Below, piece by piece: positions 6,663 to 15,006 of a stretch of DNA of 26,406 nucleotides. The DNA comes from Acidobacteriota bacterium (lineage in GTDB: Bacteria > Acidobacteriota > Vicinamibacteria > Vicinamibacterales > Vicinamibacteraceae). The number at the start of each line of letters is the position of its first letter. The first letter of the stretch is position 1. The notes under the pieces were generated by a model, which was given only the letters and a program-made list of their open reading frames with translations, did no database searches and was not told the DNA's origin. The stretch lies in contig JAEYZV010000016.1 of the NCBI GenBank assembly GCA_023427865.1, forward strand, positions 1 to 26,406. Direction: 5' to 3'. The translations under genes and the position numbers were made by a program.

Positions 6663-7672
6663 AGCGGCAGTTCCACCGTTGCACGGCCGCGCAGGAGCCG
6701 AGCTGCGTACTCGAGCTCGGCGACGAGCCGCGCCTCGGGCGGATGGCCCGGGACGGGATCGCGCCCAAGCCGTCCACGAACGATCTCCAGTCCGACACAC
6801 GCACTCACCTCGGCGAGGTCGAGGGAGGCATCACGACGGTAGTCGTGAATCACGCCGCATACCAGCGCATGCGGCTGAGCGGCCAGCAGCAGGTGCGCCA
6901 CGAAGAACCCGAGATCGAGCGCCGGCGGGCCAGCCGAGGCGAACACTGGCGCGAGCACGCGCAGGCCGCGCGACGATGTCGTCCAGCGAGCGGGGCGGAA
7001 ATCACCGTGCAGCAGCACGCCGCGGCCCTCGAGGAAGCGCTCGCCGAGATCGCGCATCGTGGCGCGGATGTGGAGGTCGGTCCGGAACACGTCCACGAGA
7101 TGCTCGATGCGTGGGACACGCGCCGCGAGCGATTCCACGCGCGCGGCGGCAATCGGCTCCTCGAACCGATCGGCGTGCCGCGCGAGACGGACGCCATCGT
7201 TGAACAGCGCGCCGAACGCGTCCTCCTCGACCTCGATGCCGTGCAGCGCGCGCAGGTACGTCGTGAGTTGCGCCGCGTCGGCCGCCTCGAGCTCACGGCC
7301 ACGGTAGGCGCCATCGAGGAGGGTCGCCTCTCCGAGATCCTCCAGGGCGACGATGCCGTCGCTGCGATCCAGCCCAAGGCACATCGGCATGCGATCGGCC
7401 ACGGCCGCGCACCCCTGCACGAGGCGATAGAACTCACCTTCGACCGCGACCTGGTCGGCCGGGGCCACCGTCGCGCGGGCGCCGGGCCTGGCCGTGGCGT
7501 CCTGCTGCCGCAGAATGCGCGTGGTGCCGGAGTCGGTGGCGACACGAATCGTGGCCACGGCCGGGCCGTTTCCGATGCGTTCACGCCCGATCACGTGTGA
7601 TGCCGGGGGGATCCATCCGCGCACCCCGAGGAAGTCGGTGAGGGAATCGAGGGAAGCCGTCGCGACGTGCAC
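6659..7672 (-). CDS. Aminoglycoside-phosphotransferase/MTR-kinase fold protein with altered active site
   Basis: The protein has 337 residues. The C-lobe resembles APH / methylthioribose-kinase enzymes: 'LLHGDFRPARW' (221-230) keeps the catalytic-base Asp224, and 'GPPALDLGFFVAHLLLA' (248-264) matches the 'GP..fDlG...AHLLLA' helix. The position expected to hold the metal-binding Asp (the kinase DFG or MtnK 'DPEF' equivalent) reads 'VLAPVFA', with Ala241 where Asp belongs. The N-lobe strand reads 'RILRQQ', with no Lys where the ATP-binding Lys is usual. I therefore see a kinase fold that may be inactive or have a changed chemistry. It is the first gene of a coupled pair with the nucleoside-hydrolase-like protein (4-bp GTGA overlap), which hints at a shared nucleoside or ribose-type ligand. 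It diverges from the copper operon. Confidence 0.72.
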   Translation of the reverse strand: MHVATASLDSLTDFLGVRGWIPPASHVIGRERIGNGPAVATIRVATDSGTTRILRQQDATARPGARATVAPADQVAVEGEFYRLVQGCAAVADRMPMCLGLDRSDGIVALEDLGEATLLDGAYRGRELEAADAAQLTTYLRALHGIEVEEDAFGALFNDGVRLARHADRFEEPIAAARVESLAARVPRIEHLVDVFRTDLHIRATMRDLGERFLEGRGVLLHGDFRPARWTTSSRGLRVLAPVFASAGPPALDLGFFVAHLLLAAQPHALVCGVIHDYRRDASLDLAEVSACVGLEIVRGRLGRDPVPGHPPEARLVAELEYAARLLRGRATVELPL

Positions 7673-7699
7673 CGGGGCCAGTATGGCAGCACCGGCGGG

Positions 7700-7737
7700 T
7701 GTATACTGGGTCCACGAATACCCCTAGGGGGTATATT
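7700..7737 (+). promoter_or_regulatory. CsoR-type copper operator with overlapping promoter
   Basis: ATACCCCTAGGGGGTAT (7718-7734) is a near-perfect inverted repeat of the class bound by CsoR repressors; from memory it closely resembles the Bacillus subtilis copZA site. Two -10-like hexamers flank or overlap it: TATACT (7702-7707) and TATATT (7732-7737). No strong -35 is seen. A CsoR gene lies at the end of the same operon, so copper-released autorepression is the likely control. The site also lies 46 bases upstream of the divergent kinase-fold gene and could affect it. Confidence 0.82.
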
Positions 7738-7772
7738 GATGACCTCGCCAGCGAAGCGGACAAGGAAGAGCG

Positions 7773-7997
7773 ATGGCAACGAAAGCACTCGAGATACAGG
7801 GCATGTCGTGCGGACACTGCGTGAAGGCCGTGACGATGGCGCTGCAGGGACTGCCGGGCGTGGACGTGCGTGACGTGACGGTGGGGCGCGCCGTGATCGA
7901 CGCCGACGAACGGGTGGTGACCCGGGCGCAGATCGTCGAAGCCATCGACGAGGCGGGATTCACGCTCGCCGGCGCGCAGGACGTGCCGAACCCGTGA
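7773..7997 (+). CDS. copZ: CopZ-like copper chaperone (HMA domain)
   Basis: The protein has 74 residues and is a single heavy-metal-associated domain. 'GMSCGHC' (10-16) supplies Cys13 and Cys16 for Cu(I) binding, and the beta-alpha-beta pattern follows ('VKAVTMALQGLPGVDVRDV', 'IVEAIDEAGF'). The usual 'GY' near the end is 'GF' here. The protein should carry Cu(I) in the cytoplasm to the P-type ATPase encoded next, with which it overlaps by 4 bp (GTGA). AAGGAAG lies 6 bases before the ATG. The operator 39 bases upstream puts the gene first in a copper-induced operon. Confidence 0.93.
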   Translation: MATKALEIQGMSCGHCVKAVTMALQGLPGVDVRDVTVGRAVIDADERVVTRAQIVEAIDEAGFTLAGAQDVPNP

Positions 7998-10384
7998 ACG
8001 CACCACACAGGGAACCTCCGGTGGCCTCGCCACCGCAGGCACTCGACCAGGTGCAGATTCCCGTCGAGGGGATGACCTGTGCCGCGTGCCAGGCGCGGGT
8101 GCAGCGGGCGTTGTCGCGCCTGCCCGGCGTGGACGACGCGGCGGTGAACCTGCTCGCGCATCGCGCCTCGGTCCGGTTCGATCCCGCTCGCGTGACGCCG
8201 GAGCAACTGGTGGCCGCCATCCAGCGCACCGGCTACGAGGCGCGGCTCGAAGCCCCGGTCGTGGATCTCGTCGCCGAGCAGGAGGCGCGCGATCGCGCTG
8301 ACGAGGCGGAGTACCGCGGGCTGCGCCGGAAGGCGCTCGTGAGTCTCGCGGCCGGCGCCGTCGCCATGGTGCTGTCGATGCCCTTGATGGCGCCCGTCGC
8401 CGGCGCTGGCGGCCATGCGGTCCACGAGATCACCGACCCGCTGATGCGATGGGTGATGACCGCGGTCCACCCGCCGCTCAGCCGCGTCGCTCCCTGGCTC
8501 TACGCGATCGACCGCGAACTCCTGGCCTGGGGCCTGCTCCTGCTCACCGCCTTCGTGATGGCCTGGGCGGGACGCCACTTCTATGTGCGCGCCTGGCGGG
8601 CCGGCATCCACGGCGGCGCCGACATGAACACGCTCGTCGCGGTGGGGACGTCGGCGGCGTTCCTCTATTCGCTCGTGGCGACGGCGGCGCCCGGCGTGTT
8701 CCTGCGCCGGGGGTTGATGCCCGACGTGTACTTCGAGGCGGTGATCCTGATCCTCGCGCTCATCCTGACCGGACGTGCCTTCGAGGCCAGGGCCAAGCGG
8801 CGCACCTCGGGAGCACTGCGCGCGCTCGTGTCGCTGCAGCCGAGACAGGCGCGTGTCGTCCGCGACGGCGTCGAGCGCGACGTGCCCGTCGAGGATGTCG
8901 CACACGGCGACCTCGTGATCGTGAGGCCCGGCGAGCGGCTGCCCGTGGACGGCCGCGTCGAGGACGGCGCGAGCAGCGTCGACGAGTCGATGATCACCGG
9001 CGAGTCGCTGCCGGTCTACAAGCAGGCGGGCGACGCAGTCATCGGAGGCACGGTGAACGGGACCGGGTCGCTGACGTTCCGCGCGACGACGGTGGGGGCG
9101 TCGAGCGTGCTGTCCCGGATCGTCGGGCTCATGCGCGATGCCCAGGCGACACGCGCGCCGATTCAGGATCTCGCCGATCGGATAAGTGCGGTGTTCGTCC
9201 CGGTCGTGATGGGGATTGCGCTCGTGACGCTGCTGGCCTGGTGGCTCGCCGGCGGCGAGGCCGCGCTCGTCCGCGGCTTCGCGGCGGCGGTGACGGTGCT
9301 CATCATCGCCTGCCCTTGCGCGATGGGCCTCGCGGTGCCGACTGCGGTCATGGTGGCCACCGGCCGCGGCGCCGAGCTCGGCGTGCTCGTCAAGGGCGGC
9401 GACGCGTTGCAGCGGACCGGCGAACTGACGACGGTGGTGTTCGACAAGACGGGCACGATCACCGAGGGACGGCCGGTCGTGACGTCGGTGGCATGGCTGC
9501 CCGGCGTGGATTCACGGGAGGCCCTCGCGCTCGTGGCGGCCGTGGAGCGGCGGTCGGAGCACCCGCTTGCGACCGCGATCGTCACCCATGCCGAGGCGTC
9601 GGCCGTCGTGTTGCGTGAACCGACAACGTTCGAGGCGCACGCGGGCCGTGGCGCGCGCGCCATGGTGGACGGTCACGATGTCGTCGCCGGCAGCGCGCGA
9701 TTGCTCGAGTCGCTGGGCACCGATGTCACTCCGCTTCAGGATCAGGCCGAGCGCTGGACGTCGGCCGGCGCGTCGCTCGTCTACGTGGCCATCGATGGCC
9801 GTGCTGCAGGACTGATCGGCGTCGCCGACCCGCTGAAACCTGCCGCCGTCGACGTCATTGCGCGGCTGCGCGGGCTCGACGTGCACGTCGTGCTCCTCAG
9901 CGGCGATACGCCGGCCACCGCTCGCGCGGTTGCGGCGCAGGCCGGCATCGAGGACGTCGTCGCGGGCGTGTTGCCGGAGGGCAAGGTCGCCGAGATCCGG
10001 CGCCGGCAGGATGAAGGCGCCGTGGTGGCGATGGTCGGCGACGGCATCAACGACGGGCCGGCGCTCGCGCAGGCGGACATCGGGATCGCGATGGGCACCG
10101 GTACCGACGTCGCCATGGCTGCCAGCGACGTCACGCTCGTCCGCGGCGACGTACGCGGCGTGGCACACGTCATCGCGCTGTCGCGGCGCACGCTTCGCAC
10201 CATGCGACAGAACCTCTTCTGGGCGTTCGTCTACAACGTCGTCGGCATTCCCATCGCCGCTGGTGTGCTCTATCCCGCCACCGGGCTGCTGCTGAGCCCG
10301 ATCATCGCGAGCGCCGCCATGGCGTTCAGCTCGGTCAGCGTCGTCGCAAACAGCCTGCGGCTGCGACACGCCCGCATCGTCTGA
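7994..10384 (+). CDS. copA: Cu(I)-exporting P1B-type ATPase
   Basis: The protein has 796 residues and pumps Cu(I) out of the cytoplasm using ATP. In order: one N-terminal HMA domain (about 19-85) with 'GMTCAAC' (Cys29, Cys32); membrane helices from about 114; the actuator 'TGES' (about 335); the metal-transport motif CPC (440-442) in 'IIACPCAMG'; the phosphorylated Asp484 in 'DKTGT'; the 'HP' of the nucleotide-binding domain in 'SEHPLATAI'; and 'GDGINDGPALAQADIGIAMG' (from 682). The last helices hold 'YNVVGIPIAAG' and 'MAFSSVSVVANSLRLR', the Asn/Tyr and Met-Ser-Ser marks of Cu(I)-type (P1B-1) pumps. The GTG start overlaps the copZ stop. A long spacer (about 400-490) after the first two helices is rich in His near 'GGHAVHE', an unusual but small detail. 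Confidence 0.96.
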   Translation: MNAPHREPPVASPPQALDQVQIPVEGMTCAACQARVQRALSRLPGVDDAAVNLLAHRASVRFDPARVTPEQLVAAIQRTGYEARLEAPVVDLVAEQEARDRADEAEYRGLRRKALVSLAAGAVAMVLSMPLMAPVAGAGGHAVHEITDPLMRWVMTAVHPPLSRVAPWLYAIDRELLAWGLLLLTAFVMAWAGRHFYVRAWRAGIHGGADMNTLVAVGTSAAFLYSLVATAAPGVFLRRGLMPDVYFEAVILILALILTGRAFEARAKRRTSGALRALVSLQPRQARVVRDGVERDVPVEDVAHGDLVIVRPGERLPVDGRVEDGASSVDESMITGESLPVYKQAGDAVIGGTVNGTGSLTFRATTVGASSVLSRIVGLMRDAQATRAPIQDLADRISAVFVPVVMGIALVTLLAWWLAGGEAALVRGFAAAVTVLIIACPCAMGLAVPTAVMVATGRGAELGVLVKGGDALQRTGELTTVVFDKTGTITEGRPVVTSVAWLPGVDSREALALVAAVERRSEHPLATAIVTHAEASAVVLREPTTFEAHAGRGARAMVDGHDVVAGSARLLESLGTDVTPLQDQAERWTSAGASLVYVAIDGRAAGLIGVADPLKPAAVDVIARLRGLDVHVVLLSGDTPATARAVAAQAGIEDVVAGVLPEGKVAEIRRRQDEGAVVAMVGDGINDGPALAQADIGIAMGTGTDVAMAASDVTLVRGDVRGVAHVIALSRRTLRTMRQNLFWAFVYNVVGIPIAAGVLYPATGLLLSPIIASAAMAFSSVSVVANSLRLRHARIV

Positions 10385-10394
10385 GGGGGACACC

Positions 10395-10703
10395 ATGGCC
10401 GAACATGCGCTCGCGAAGCATCCGGTGGTGGTGGACCCGAAGGTGAAGGCGCGCACGCTGGCGCGCCTGCGTCGTATCGAGGGACAGGTGCGCGGCCTGC
10501 AACGGATGGTGGAGGAGGATCGCTACTGCGCCGACGTGCTCACGCAGCTGTCGTCGGTGCAGGAGGCCCTGCGCGCCGTCGGCCGGGAGGTGCTGCGCCA
10601 TCACCTCAAACACTGCGCCACCAGCGCCATCCGCGAGGGGGACGCGCCCGCCGACGCGATGTACGACGAACTCGTGGACCTGATGTACAAGCACGTGCGG
10701 TAG
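10395..10703 (+). CDS. csoR: CsoR-family copper-sensing repressor
   Basis: The protein has 102 residues and is an all-helical, DUF156-type repressor that leaves DNA when it binds Cu(I). The Cu(I) ligand set is intact: Cys45 in 'DRYCADVL', and His70 and Cys74 in 'HHLKHC' (C-x24-H-x3-C). This separates it from the nickel (RcnR) and formaldehyde (FrmR) relatives. 'RLRRIEGQVRGLQRMVEE' near residue 25 is the conserved first helix, with the Arg residues used for DNA binding. GAGGGGGA precedes the ATG at good spacing, only 10 bases after copA. The repressor is encoded last in the operon and its likely target is the operator at 7718, making a negative feedback loop. Confidence 0.93.
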   Translation: MAEHALAKHPVVVDPKVKARTLARLRRIEGQVRGLQRMVEEDRYCADVLTQLSSVQEALRAVGREVLRHHLKHCATSAIREGDAPADAMYDELVDLMYKHVR

Positions 10704-10790
10704 GACGCCCGCACATGGCGTGAAGGGACGAAGGACGGCGGCGACGCCGTTGATCGGCAACGACGCCGAGTCAAGGCTATCGAGACGGCT
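10704..10790. other. Intergenic gap between csoR and the transporter-HEAT gene
   Basis: This is 87 bases. It contains short inverted and direct CGGCGACGCCG-like segments (about 10737-10770) that could form a hairpin ending the copper operon, but there is no T-tract. No promoter boxes are convincing for the next gene. Confidence 0.35.
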
Positions 10791-13184
10791 ATGATGGCGG
10801 TGATGGAGCCGCGTCGGGAGCCGGATCGTGAGCAGCGCCTGCGCTGGTCGCTCGGCGCCCTCCACTTCCTCGTCATCAGCGCCTTCACCTGGGCCCGCAT
10901 CGTCCGTGACGGCTCGCTCCTCAGCCGCGTCTCGGTCGAGTGGGTGCCGTACCTCACCGTCGCGGTGCTGGTGGGCACCGCCCTCATCACGCCGGTCGTC
11001 GGGTGGCTGACACGCGGGCGCGACGCGCTTCATGCGTTCGCGCGCGTGGCCATCGCCACCGGCGTGTCGCTGCTGGTCTGGGAAACGCTGTTGCGCGATC
11101 AGCGCGCGTGGAGCGCAGCGGCGCTCTACGTCTGGGTCGGCGCGTACGGGCCTCTCCTGGTCGCGCAGTTCTGGCTGCTCGTGCACGGCATGCTCGACGC
11201 ACGACAGGCCCGTCGTCACATCGGCTGGGTCGGCGCGTTCGGCATCCTCGGCGGCGTGTTCTCGGGGCTCCTGGCCACGGGCTTCGCCTCGTCGTTGTCC
11301 CTGCGCGAGTTGTTGGGCCTGACCGCGGTCACGCACCTCGGTGCCGGCGCGCTGGCGCTCGGGCTCGACTCGACGGCGAGACCCGATACCTCCCGACCCA
11401 CGGAGGCCGATGCGGCACCGCCCGCTGCCTGGCAGATGATCCGCGAGGCACGCTACACCCGCCTGCTGGCCCTCGTGGTGCTGCTCGGCGCCGTCGCCGG
11501 CGGCATCGTCGACTACCAGTTCAAGTACGCCCTCCAGCAGCAGTCGCGCGATGCGGCCGAACTGGGGCGATGGCTCGGTCTGTTCAACGTGGCGGTCAGC
11601 CTGCTCGCCCTCGTCGCGCAGGCTGCGACGGGCGTGCTGCTCGCGCAGCTCGGTTCGCGGCTGCTCGCGTTCGTCCTGCCGGGAGGTGTGATCGCCGGGG
11701 CGGCCGCCGGCCTCGTCGTGCCGGCCACGTGGCCGCCGGTCGTGACGCGGATGTGGGAGACGGCGGCCAGGCATTCGATCGCCCGGACGGCGCACGAGTT
11801 CTTCTTCTTCCCGCTCCAGGGCCCGCGACGCGCGGCGATGAAGCATGCGGCCGAAGGCTTCCTCACGCGGGGCGGGGAGGTGGCGGCCTCGCTGCTGCTC
11901 GTCGGCCTGGCCCAGGTGGGCCGCGCCGACATCTGGCACCTGTCGGCGCTGACCATCGGCGTCGGAGCGGCGTGGGTGATCGTGCTCGGATGGCTGTCGC
12001 AGGCGTACGGGCCGGCGCTGTCGCAATCGCTGGACGAGCTGCTGCGGCCAGGCCAGGAGACGCGCGCCGACGTCGATCGCGGGCTCGCCATCCCCGAGCT
12101 CGTGAAGATGCTGCGCAGCACCGACGAGCGGCACGTGCTCTTCGCGCTCGACGAGCTGACCGCTGCCGATCCGGACCGCGCCCGCCGTGAGGCGCGCGCG
12201 CTGATGGCGCATCGATCACGATCGGTGCGGACGCGGGCCCGCCGCGAAGCGACGCCCCGCCCCGTCGCAGCCCCGGTGCGGCACCGCGGTCGGTCGCCGC
12301 TCGCCGACCGGGCCATCGTGGACGCGTTGCGTTCGGGCGATCCGACGCGTGCGCGCACCATGTCCGAACAACTGGTGGCCGCGCGCGACCGCCAGGCCAT
12401 CCCGGAACTTCTCGATTGCCTCGGCGGTGCCTCGCGTGCGCTTGCCCACGACACGCTCGTGGGTTTCGGTGACGCCGCCGTCGGCACCCTCGGCGACACG
12501 CTGGTGGATCCGGAGGCACCGCTGCGCGTCCGCCGCGACCTCGCCACGATACTCGGGCGGATAGGAACGCCGGCAGCGCTGCAGCAGCTGACTCGTGTGT
12601 CCCGCGAGGCCCCTCGCTCCGTGCTGTCGCGCGCGCTGCGGGCGCTGAACGCCGCGCGCAAGCGGGGCCAGCCGTTCGCCTTCGATCCGGCACAGGTGCG
12701 GGCCGACATCGAGGGCGACCTGGCGGAACTGCAACGCCGCCGGGCCCAGCGTGCCGCGCTGGCGATGGCCGATGGGGACGCCGCGCTGCTGCGGCGTGCG
12801 CTCGACGAAGCGGCGGCATCGTTGCGTGAGCACGTGTTCCGCCGACTCGCGCTGCTGTACCCTCCCCAGGAGATGTTGAGAGCTCACCGCGGCCTGATCA
12901 GCGGCAACGAACGCATCACCGCGTTCGCGCTCGAGTACCTCGAGGCGACGCTGACGCCCGAGGATCGTGACCTCGTGCTGCCGGCGCTGCACGCCACGGC
13001 GACCGGCGCCCACGATGAGGCGGTGCCGGTCAGTCCGGCATCCACGGTCCTGCGCGATCTCGCGAGCGACGGCGACACGTGGCTGGCCACGTTGGCGTCG
13101 CACGTCTCGCACCAGCGGCCTGTGGTGGCGGCAGCCGTGGACGCAACGGGAGGGGCGCGGCGGCCCGCGCCGGTGCGCTCGTGA
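10791..13184 (+). CDS. Npt1/ATP-ADP-carrier-like membrane protein with C-terminal HEAT-like repeats
   Basis: The protein has 797 residues. The first ~420 are a polytopic membrane region, beginning with a short charged head and 'ALHFLVISAFTWARIVRDGSLLS'. That pattern aligns by eye with 'YYICKTVREPLIL' in the minus-strand protein at 13614, so the two are probable paralogues of the Npt1 / nucleotide-transporter superfamily. Residues from about 430 on are soluble, Arg-rich and helical, with HEAT-like pairs ('ELVKMLRSTDERHVLFALDELTA', 'AIPELLDCLGG...', 'RRDLATILGRIGTPAALQQL'). The stop overlaps the start of a cNMP-binding protein (GTGA). In proteins I recall, transporter, HEAT and cNMP parts are one chain; here the third part is separate. 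The ATG at 10791, 10794 or 10803 could be the start, and no ribosome binding site decides. The substrate is unknown; nucleotide transport is not shown. Confidence 0.72.
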   Translation: MMAVMEPRREPDREQRLRWSLGALHFLVISAFTWARIVRDGSLLSRVSVEWVPYLTVAVLVGTALITPVVGWLTRGRDALHAFARVAIATGVSLLVWETLLRDQRAWSAAALYVWVGAYGPLLVAQFWLLVHGMLDARQARRHIGWVGAFGILGGVFSGLLATGFASSLSLRELLGLTAVTHLGAGALALGLDSTARPDTSRPTEADAAPPAAWQMIREARYTRLLALVVLLGAVAGGIVDYQFKYALQQQSRDAAELGRWLGLFNVAVSLLALVAQAATGVLLAQLGSRLLAFVLPGGVIAGAAAGLVVPATWPPVVTRMWETAARHSIARTAHEFFFFPLQGPRRAAMKHAAEGFLTRGGEVAASLLLVGLAQVGRADIWHLSALTIGVGAAWVIVLGWLSQAYGPALSQSLDELLRPGQETRADVDRGLAIPELVKMLRSTDERHVLFALDELTAADPDRARREARALMAHRSRSVRTRARREATPRPVAAPVRHRGRSPLADRAIVDALRSGDPTRARTMSEQLVAARDRQAIPELLDCLGGASRALAHDTLVGFGDAAVGTLGDTLVDPEAPLRVRRDLATILGRIGTPAALQQLTRVSREAPRSVLSRALRALNAARKRGQPFAFDPAQVRADIEGDLAELQRRRAQRAALAMADGDAALLRRALDEAAASLREHVFRRLALLYPPQEMLRAHRGLISGNERITAFALEYLEATLTPEDRDLVLPALHATATGAHDEAVPVSPASTVLRDLASDGDTWLATLASHVSHQRPVVAAAVDATGGARRPAPVRS

Positions 13185-13660
13185 CGATGGATGCCGACGA
13201 GCTGTTGACGACGGTCGAGAAGGCGGCGCTGCTGACCGAGGTCGACCTGTTCCAGGAGGTGCCGAGCGACGCGCTCGCGGAGCTGGCCGCACGGATGGAC
13301 GAGACCTCGCATGAACCGGGCGAGGTACTGCTCGAGCCCGGGTCGGCCGACGCGCGACTCTGGATCATTGTCGAGGGCACGGCGCAGGTGCAGCACGACG
13401 ATGGGCGTGTCGGTGAACTGGTGCGCGGCAGTGCGTTCGGGCTGCTGGCCGTGCTGGGGCTCGACCAGCAGGACACGGTGACCGTCACCGCGCCGTGCCG
13501 GATGCTGTCGGTGGCGCCAGACGAGTACCTCGACGCGCTCGCCGACAGCACGGCGTTCGCGCTGGCGAACCTCCGCGCGCTCGGACGCCGTGTGCAGGCG
13601 TGCGAGGCGCGCGTCAGTGCGACGCCGCGTGATCGGACTGGCGGCGGCGATACTCGCTGA
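13181..13660 (+). CDS. Cyclic-nucleotide-binding (cNMP) domain protein
   Basis: The protein has 159 residues from GTG 13181 (GTGA overlap with the upstream stop); ATG 13187 is the alternative. The body is a cNMP-binding beta-roll: 'EVDLFQEVPSDALAELAARMDE' is the typical entry helix, then 'PGEVLLEPGSADARLWIIVEGTAQV' and 'GELVRGSAFGLLAVLG'. The phosphate-binding cassette normally reads 'G..fGE.all....R.A.v'. Here it reads 'GSAFGLLAVLGLDQQDTVTV', lacking the Glu and Arg that hold the cyclic phosphate, so cAMP binding is doubtful. It probably regulates or caps the upstream transporter-HEAT protein. The last 47 bp overlap tail-to-tail with the gene on the other strand. Confidence 0.78.
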   Translation: MTMDADELLTTVEKAALLTEVDLFQEVPSDALAELAARMDETSHEPGEVLLEPGSADARLWIIVEGTAQVQHDDGRVGELVRGSAFGLLAVLGLDQQDTVTVTAPCRMLSVAPDEYLDALADSTAFALANLRALGRRVQACEARVSATPRDRTGGGDTR

Positions 13661-14981
13661 CGAGCAGCCAGCCGACGCCCAGCCAGAGGCCGATCACCAC
13701 GATCAACGCGCCGGCGAATTCCTGGCGATCCATGGACAGCCACGTCGTGCCCGCGAACACGAGCCCGGCCGCGACGACGTCACCGGCGCGCACGACGAAC
13801 GTGTCGGCGGCCTGCTTGGCCGCGTACTTCTCGGCCCGCGCCGTCGGCAGCCAGAGCATGTGACGCGCCGTGTTCATGGCCGAGTAGTCGATGGCGTTCT
13901 CGACGGTCTTGGTCCAGCGGAACATCTGCAGGCTGGCGCCCGACAGCGCCATCGCGTAGGTGGCCAGCGAGGCAATCGGCAGGACGAACAGCACGCCGGC
14001 GATGCCGGCCACGCGCACCAGGCGTGACACGAGCAGACTCTGGATCAGGATGGCGCCGACGTTCACCCAGAAGAAGTAGGAGCCGTAGAAGCTGCCGATG
14101 TAGGCTTCGCGTGCCGCGTCGGACGCGCCCGGCAGCTGCGCCTCCGCCGCGGCGAGCACGGCCCGGCTCAGGATGTACTCGCCGGTGGTGTTGACCACGT
14201 TCAGCACGAGCAGCAGCAGGCAGATGAGGCGCAGGTACGGATTGCGCGCGAGCATGGCGAACCCGTCCCGCGAACCCGACGCCTGTGGCGCCGCTCCTCG
14301 CGTGTGCGGCTGCCGTCGCTCCACCAGCAGGTAGCACACGACCGAGAGCAACAGCGCGAGTACGGCCAGCTGCAGCAGGTCCAGGGCTGGTACGCCGCGA
14401 TCGAAGAGCGCCTTGGCCGCCCAGGCGCCGACGGGGCTGCCCAGGGTGGCGCCGATCGCAATCACGGGGAACAGCCGTGCACCGCGCTCGGGTGAGTAGA
14501 GATCGTTGGAGTACGACCAGAACTGCGAGACGACGGCGTTGTTGAAGACGCCCACCCACACGAAGAACGCGACGCCGAGATGCGGCAGGCCCGCCCGGCC
14601 TGCGAGCCAGAACAGCTCGAGGTTGGCCACGAAGAAGAGCGTGACGCCGACCACGAGCACGAGCCGGCTGACGCGCGCCGCCAGCCAGCTGTAGGCGGGC
14701 ACGAACGCCATCAGCGCCAGCGCCTGGAAGCCCGACGCGTAGGCCTTCACTTCCGCGCCGCCGCCCGTGAGGATCAGCGGCTCGCGCACCGTCTTGCAGA
14801 TGTAGTAGCCGCAGAGGATCAGGAACAGCGTCGAGAGCAGCAGGGCGGCCGTCGCCCCCTCGCCGTGCCTGACATCACCGAACGGCCGCAGCATGCGGTC
14901 GACCAGTGCAGTCGGCCGCGAATCGGGCGCACCCGGCCATCGGGCCGCCCGGTACAGGTCGGCACTCGTCACGCTGCGCAT
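13614..14981 (-). CDS. Npt1/ATP-ADP-carrier-like (NTT family) membrane transporter
   Basis: The protein has 455 residues with about 11-12 hydrophobic segments. 'LFLILCGYYICKTVREPLILTGGGAEVKAY' in the first helix region (about residues 50-80) is typical of the Npt1/TLC nucleotide-transporter superfamily, as are 'FFVWVGVFNNAVVSQFWSYSNDLYSPERGARLFPVIAIGATLGS' (split helices near 135-180) and 'RWTKTVENAIDYSAMNTARHMLWLP'. Chlamydial and plastid members exchange ATP for ADP, but most free-living bacterial members have no known substrate. CGGAGA precedes the ATG at good spacing. The gene converges on the cNMP gene with a 47-bp overlap and faces its likely paralogue at 10791. A hairpin lies between it and the BON lipoprotein gene upstream. 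Confidence 0.82.
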   Translation of the reverse strand: MRSVTSADLYRAARWPGAPDSRPTALVDRMLRPFGDVRHGEGATAALLLSTLFLILCGYYICKTVREPLILTGGGAEVKAYASGFQALALMAFVPAYSWLAARVSRLVLVVGVTLFFVANLELFWLAGRAGLPHLGVAFFVWVGVFNNAVVSQFWSYSNDLYSPERGARLFPVIAIGATLGSPVGAWAAKALFDRGVPALDLLQLAVLALLLSVVCYLLVERRQPHTRGAAPQASGSRDGFAMLARNPYLRLICLLLLVLNVVNTTGEYILSRAVLAAAEAQLPGASDAAREAYIGSFYGSYFFWVNVGAILIQSLLVSRLVRVAGIAGVLFVLPIASLATYAMALSGASLQMFRWTKTVENAIDYSAMNTARHMLWLPTARAEKYAAKQAADTFVVRAGDVVAAGLVFAGTTWLSMDRQEFAGALIVVIGLWLGVGWLLVSEYRRRQSDHAASH

Positions 14982-15006
14982 GCGATCTCCGAGGGGAAGG
15001 ACGTGC

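Noticed and set aside
10335..12212. Long minus-strand open frame (625 codons) opposite csoR and the transporter-HEAT gene
   Set aside because: It is antisense to two well-supported genes, and its His/Arg/Gln-rich composition is what GC-rich antisense frames give. No domain or ribosome binding site is seen.
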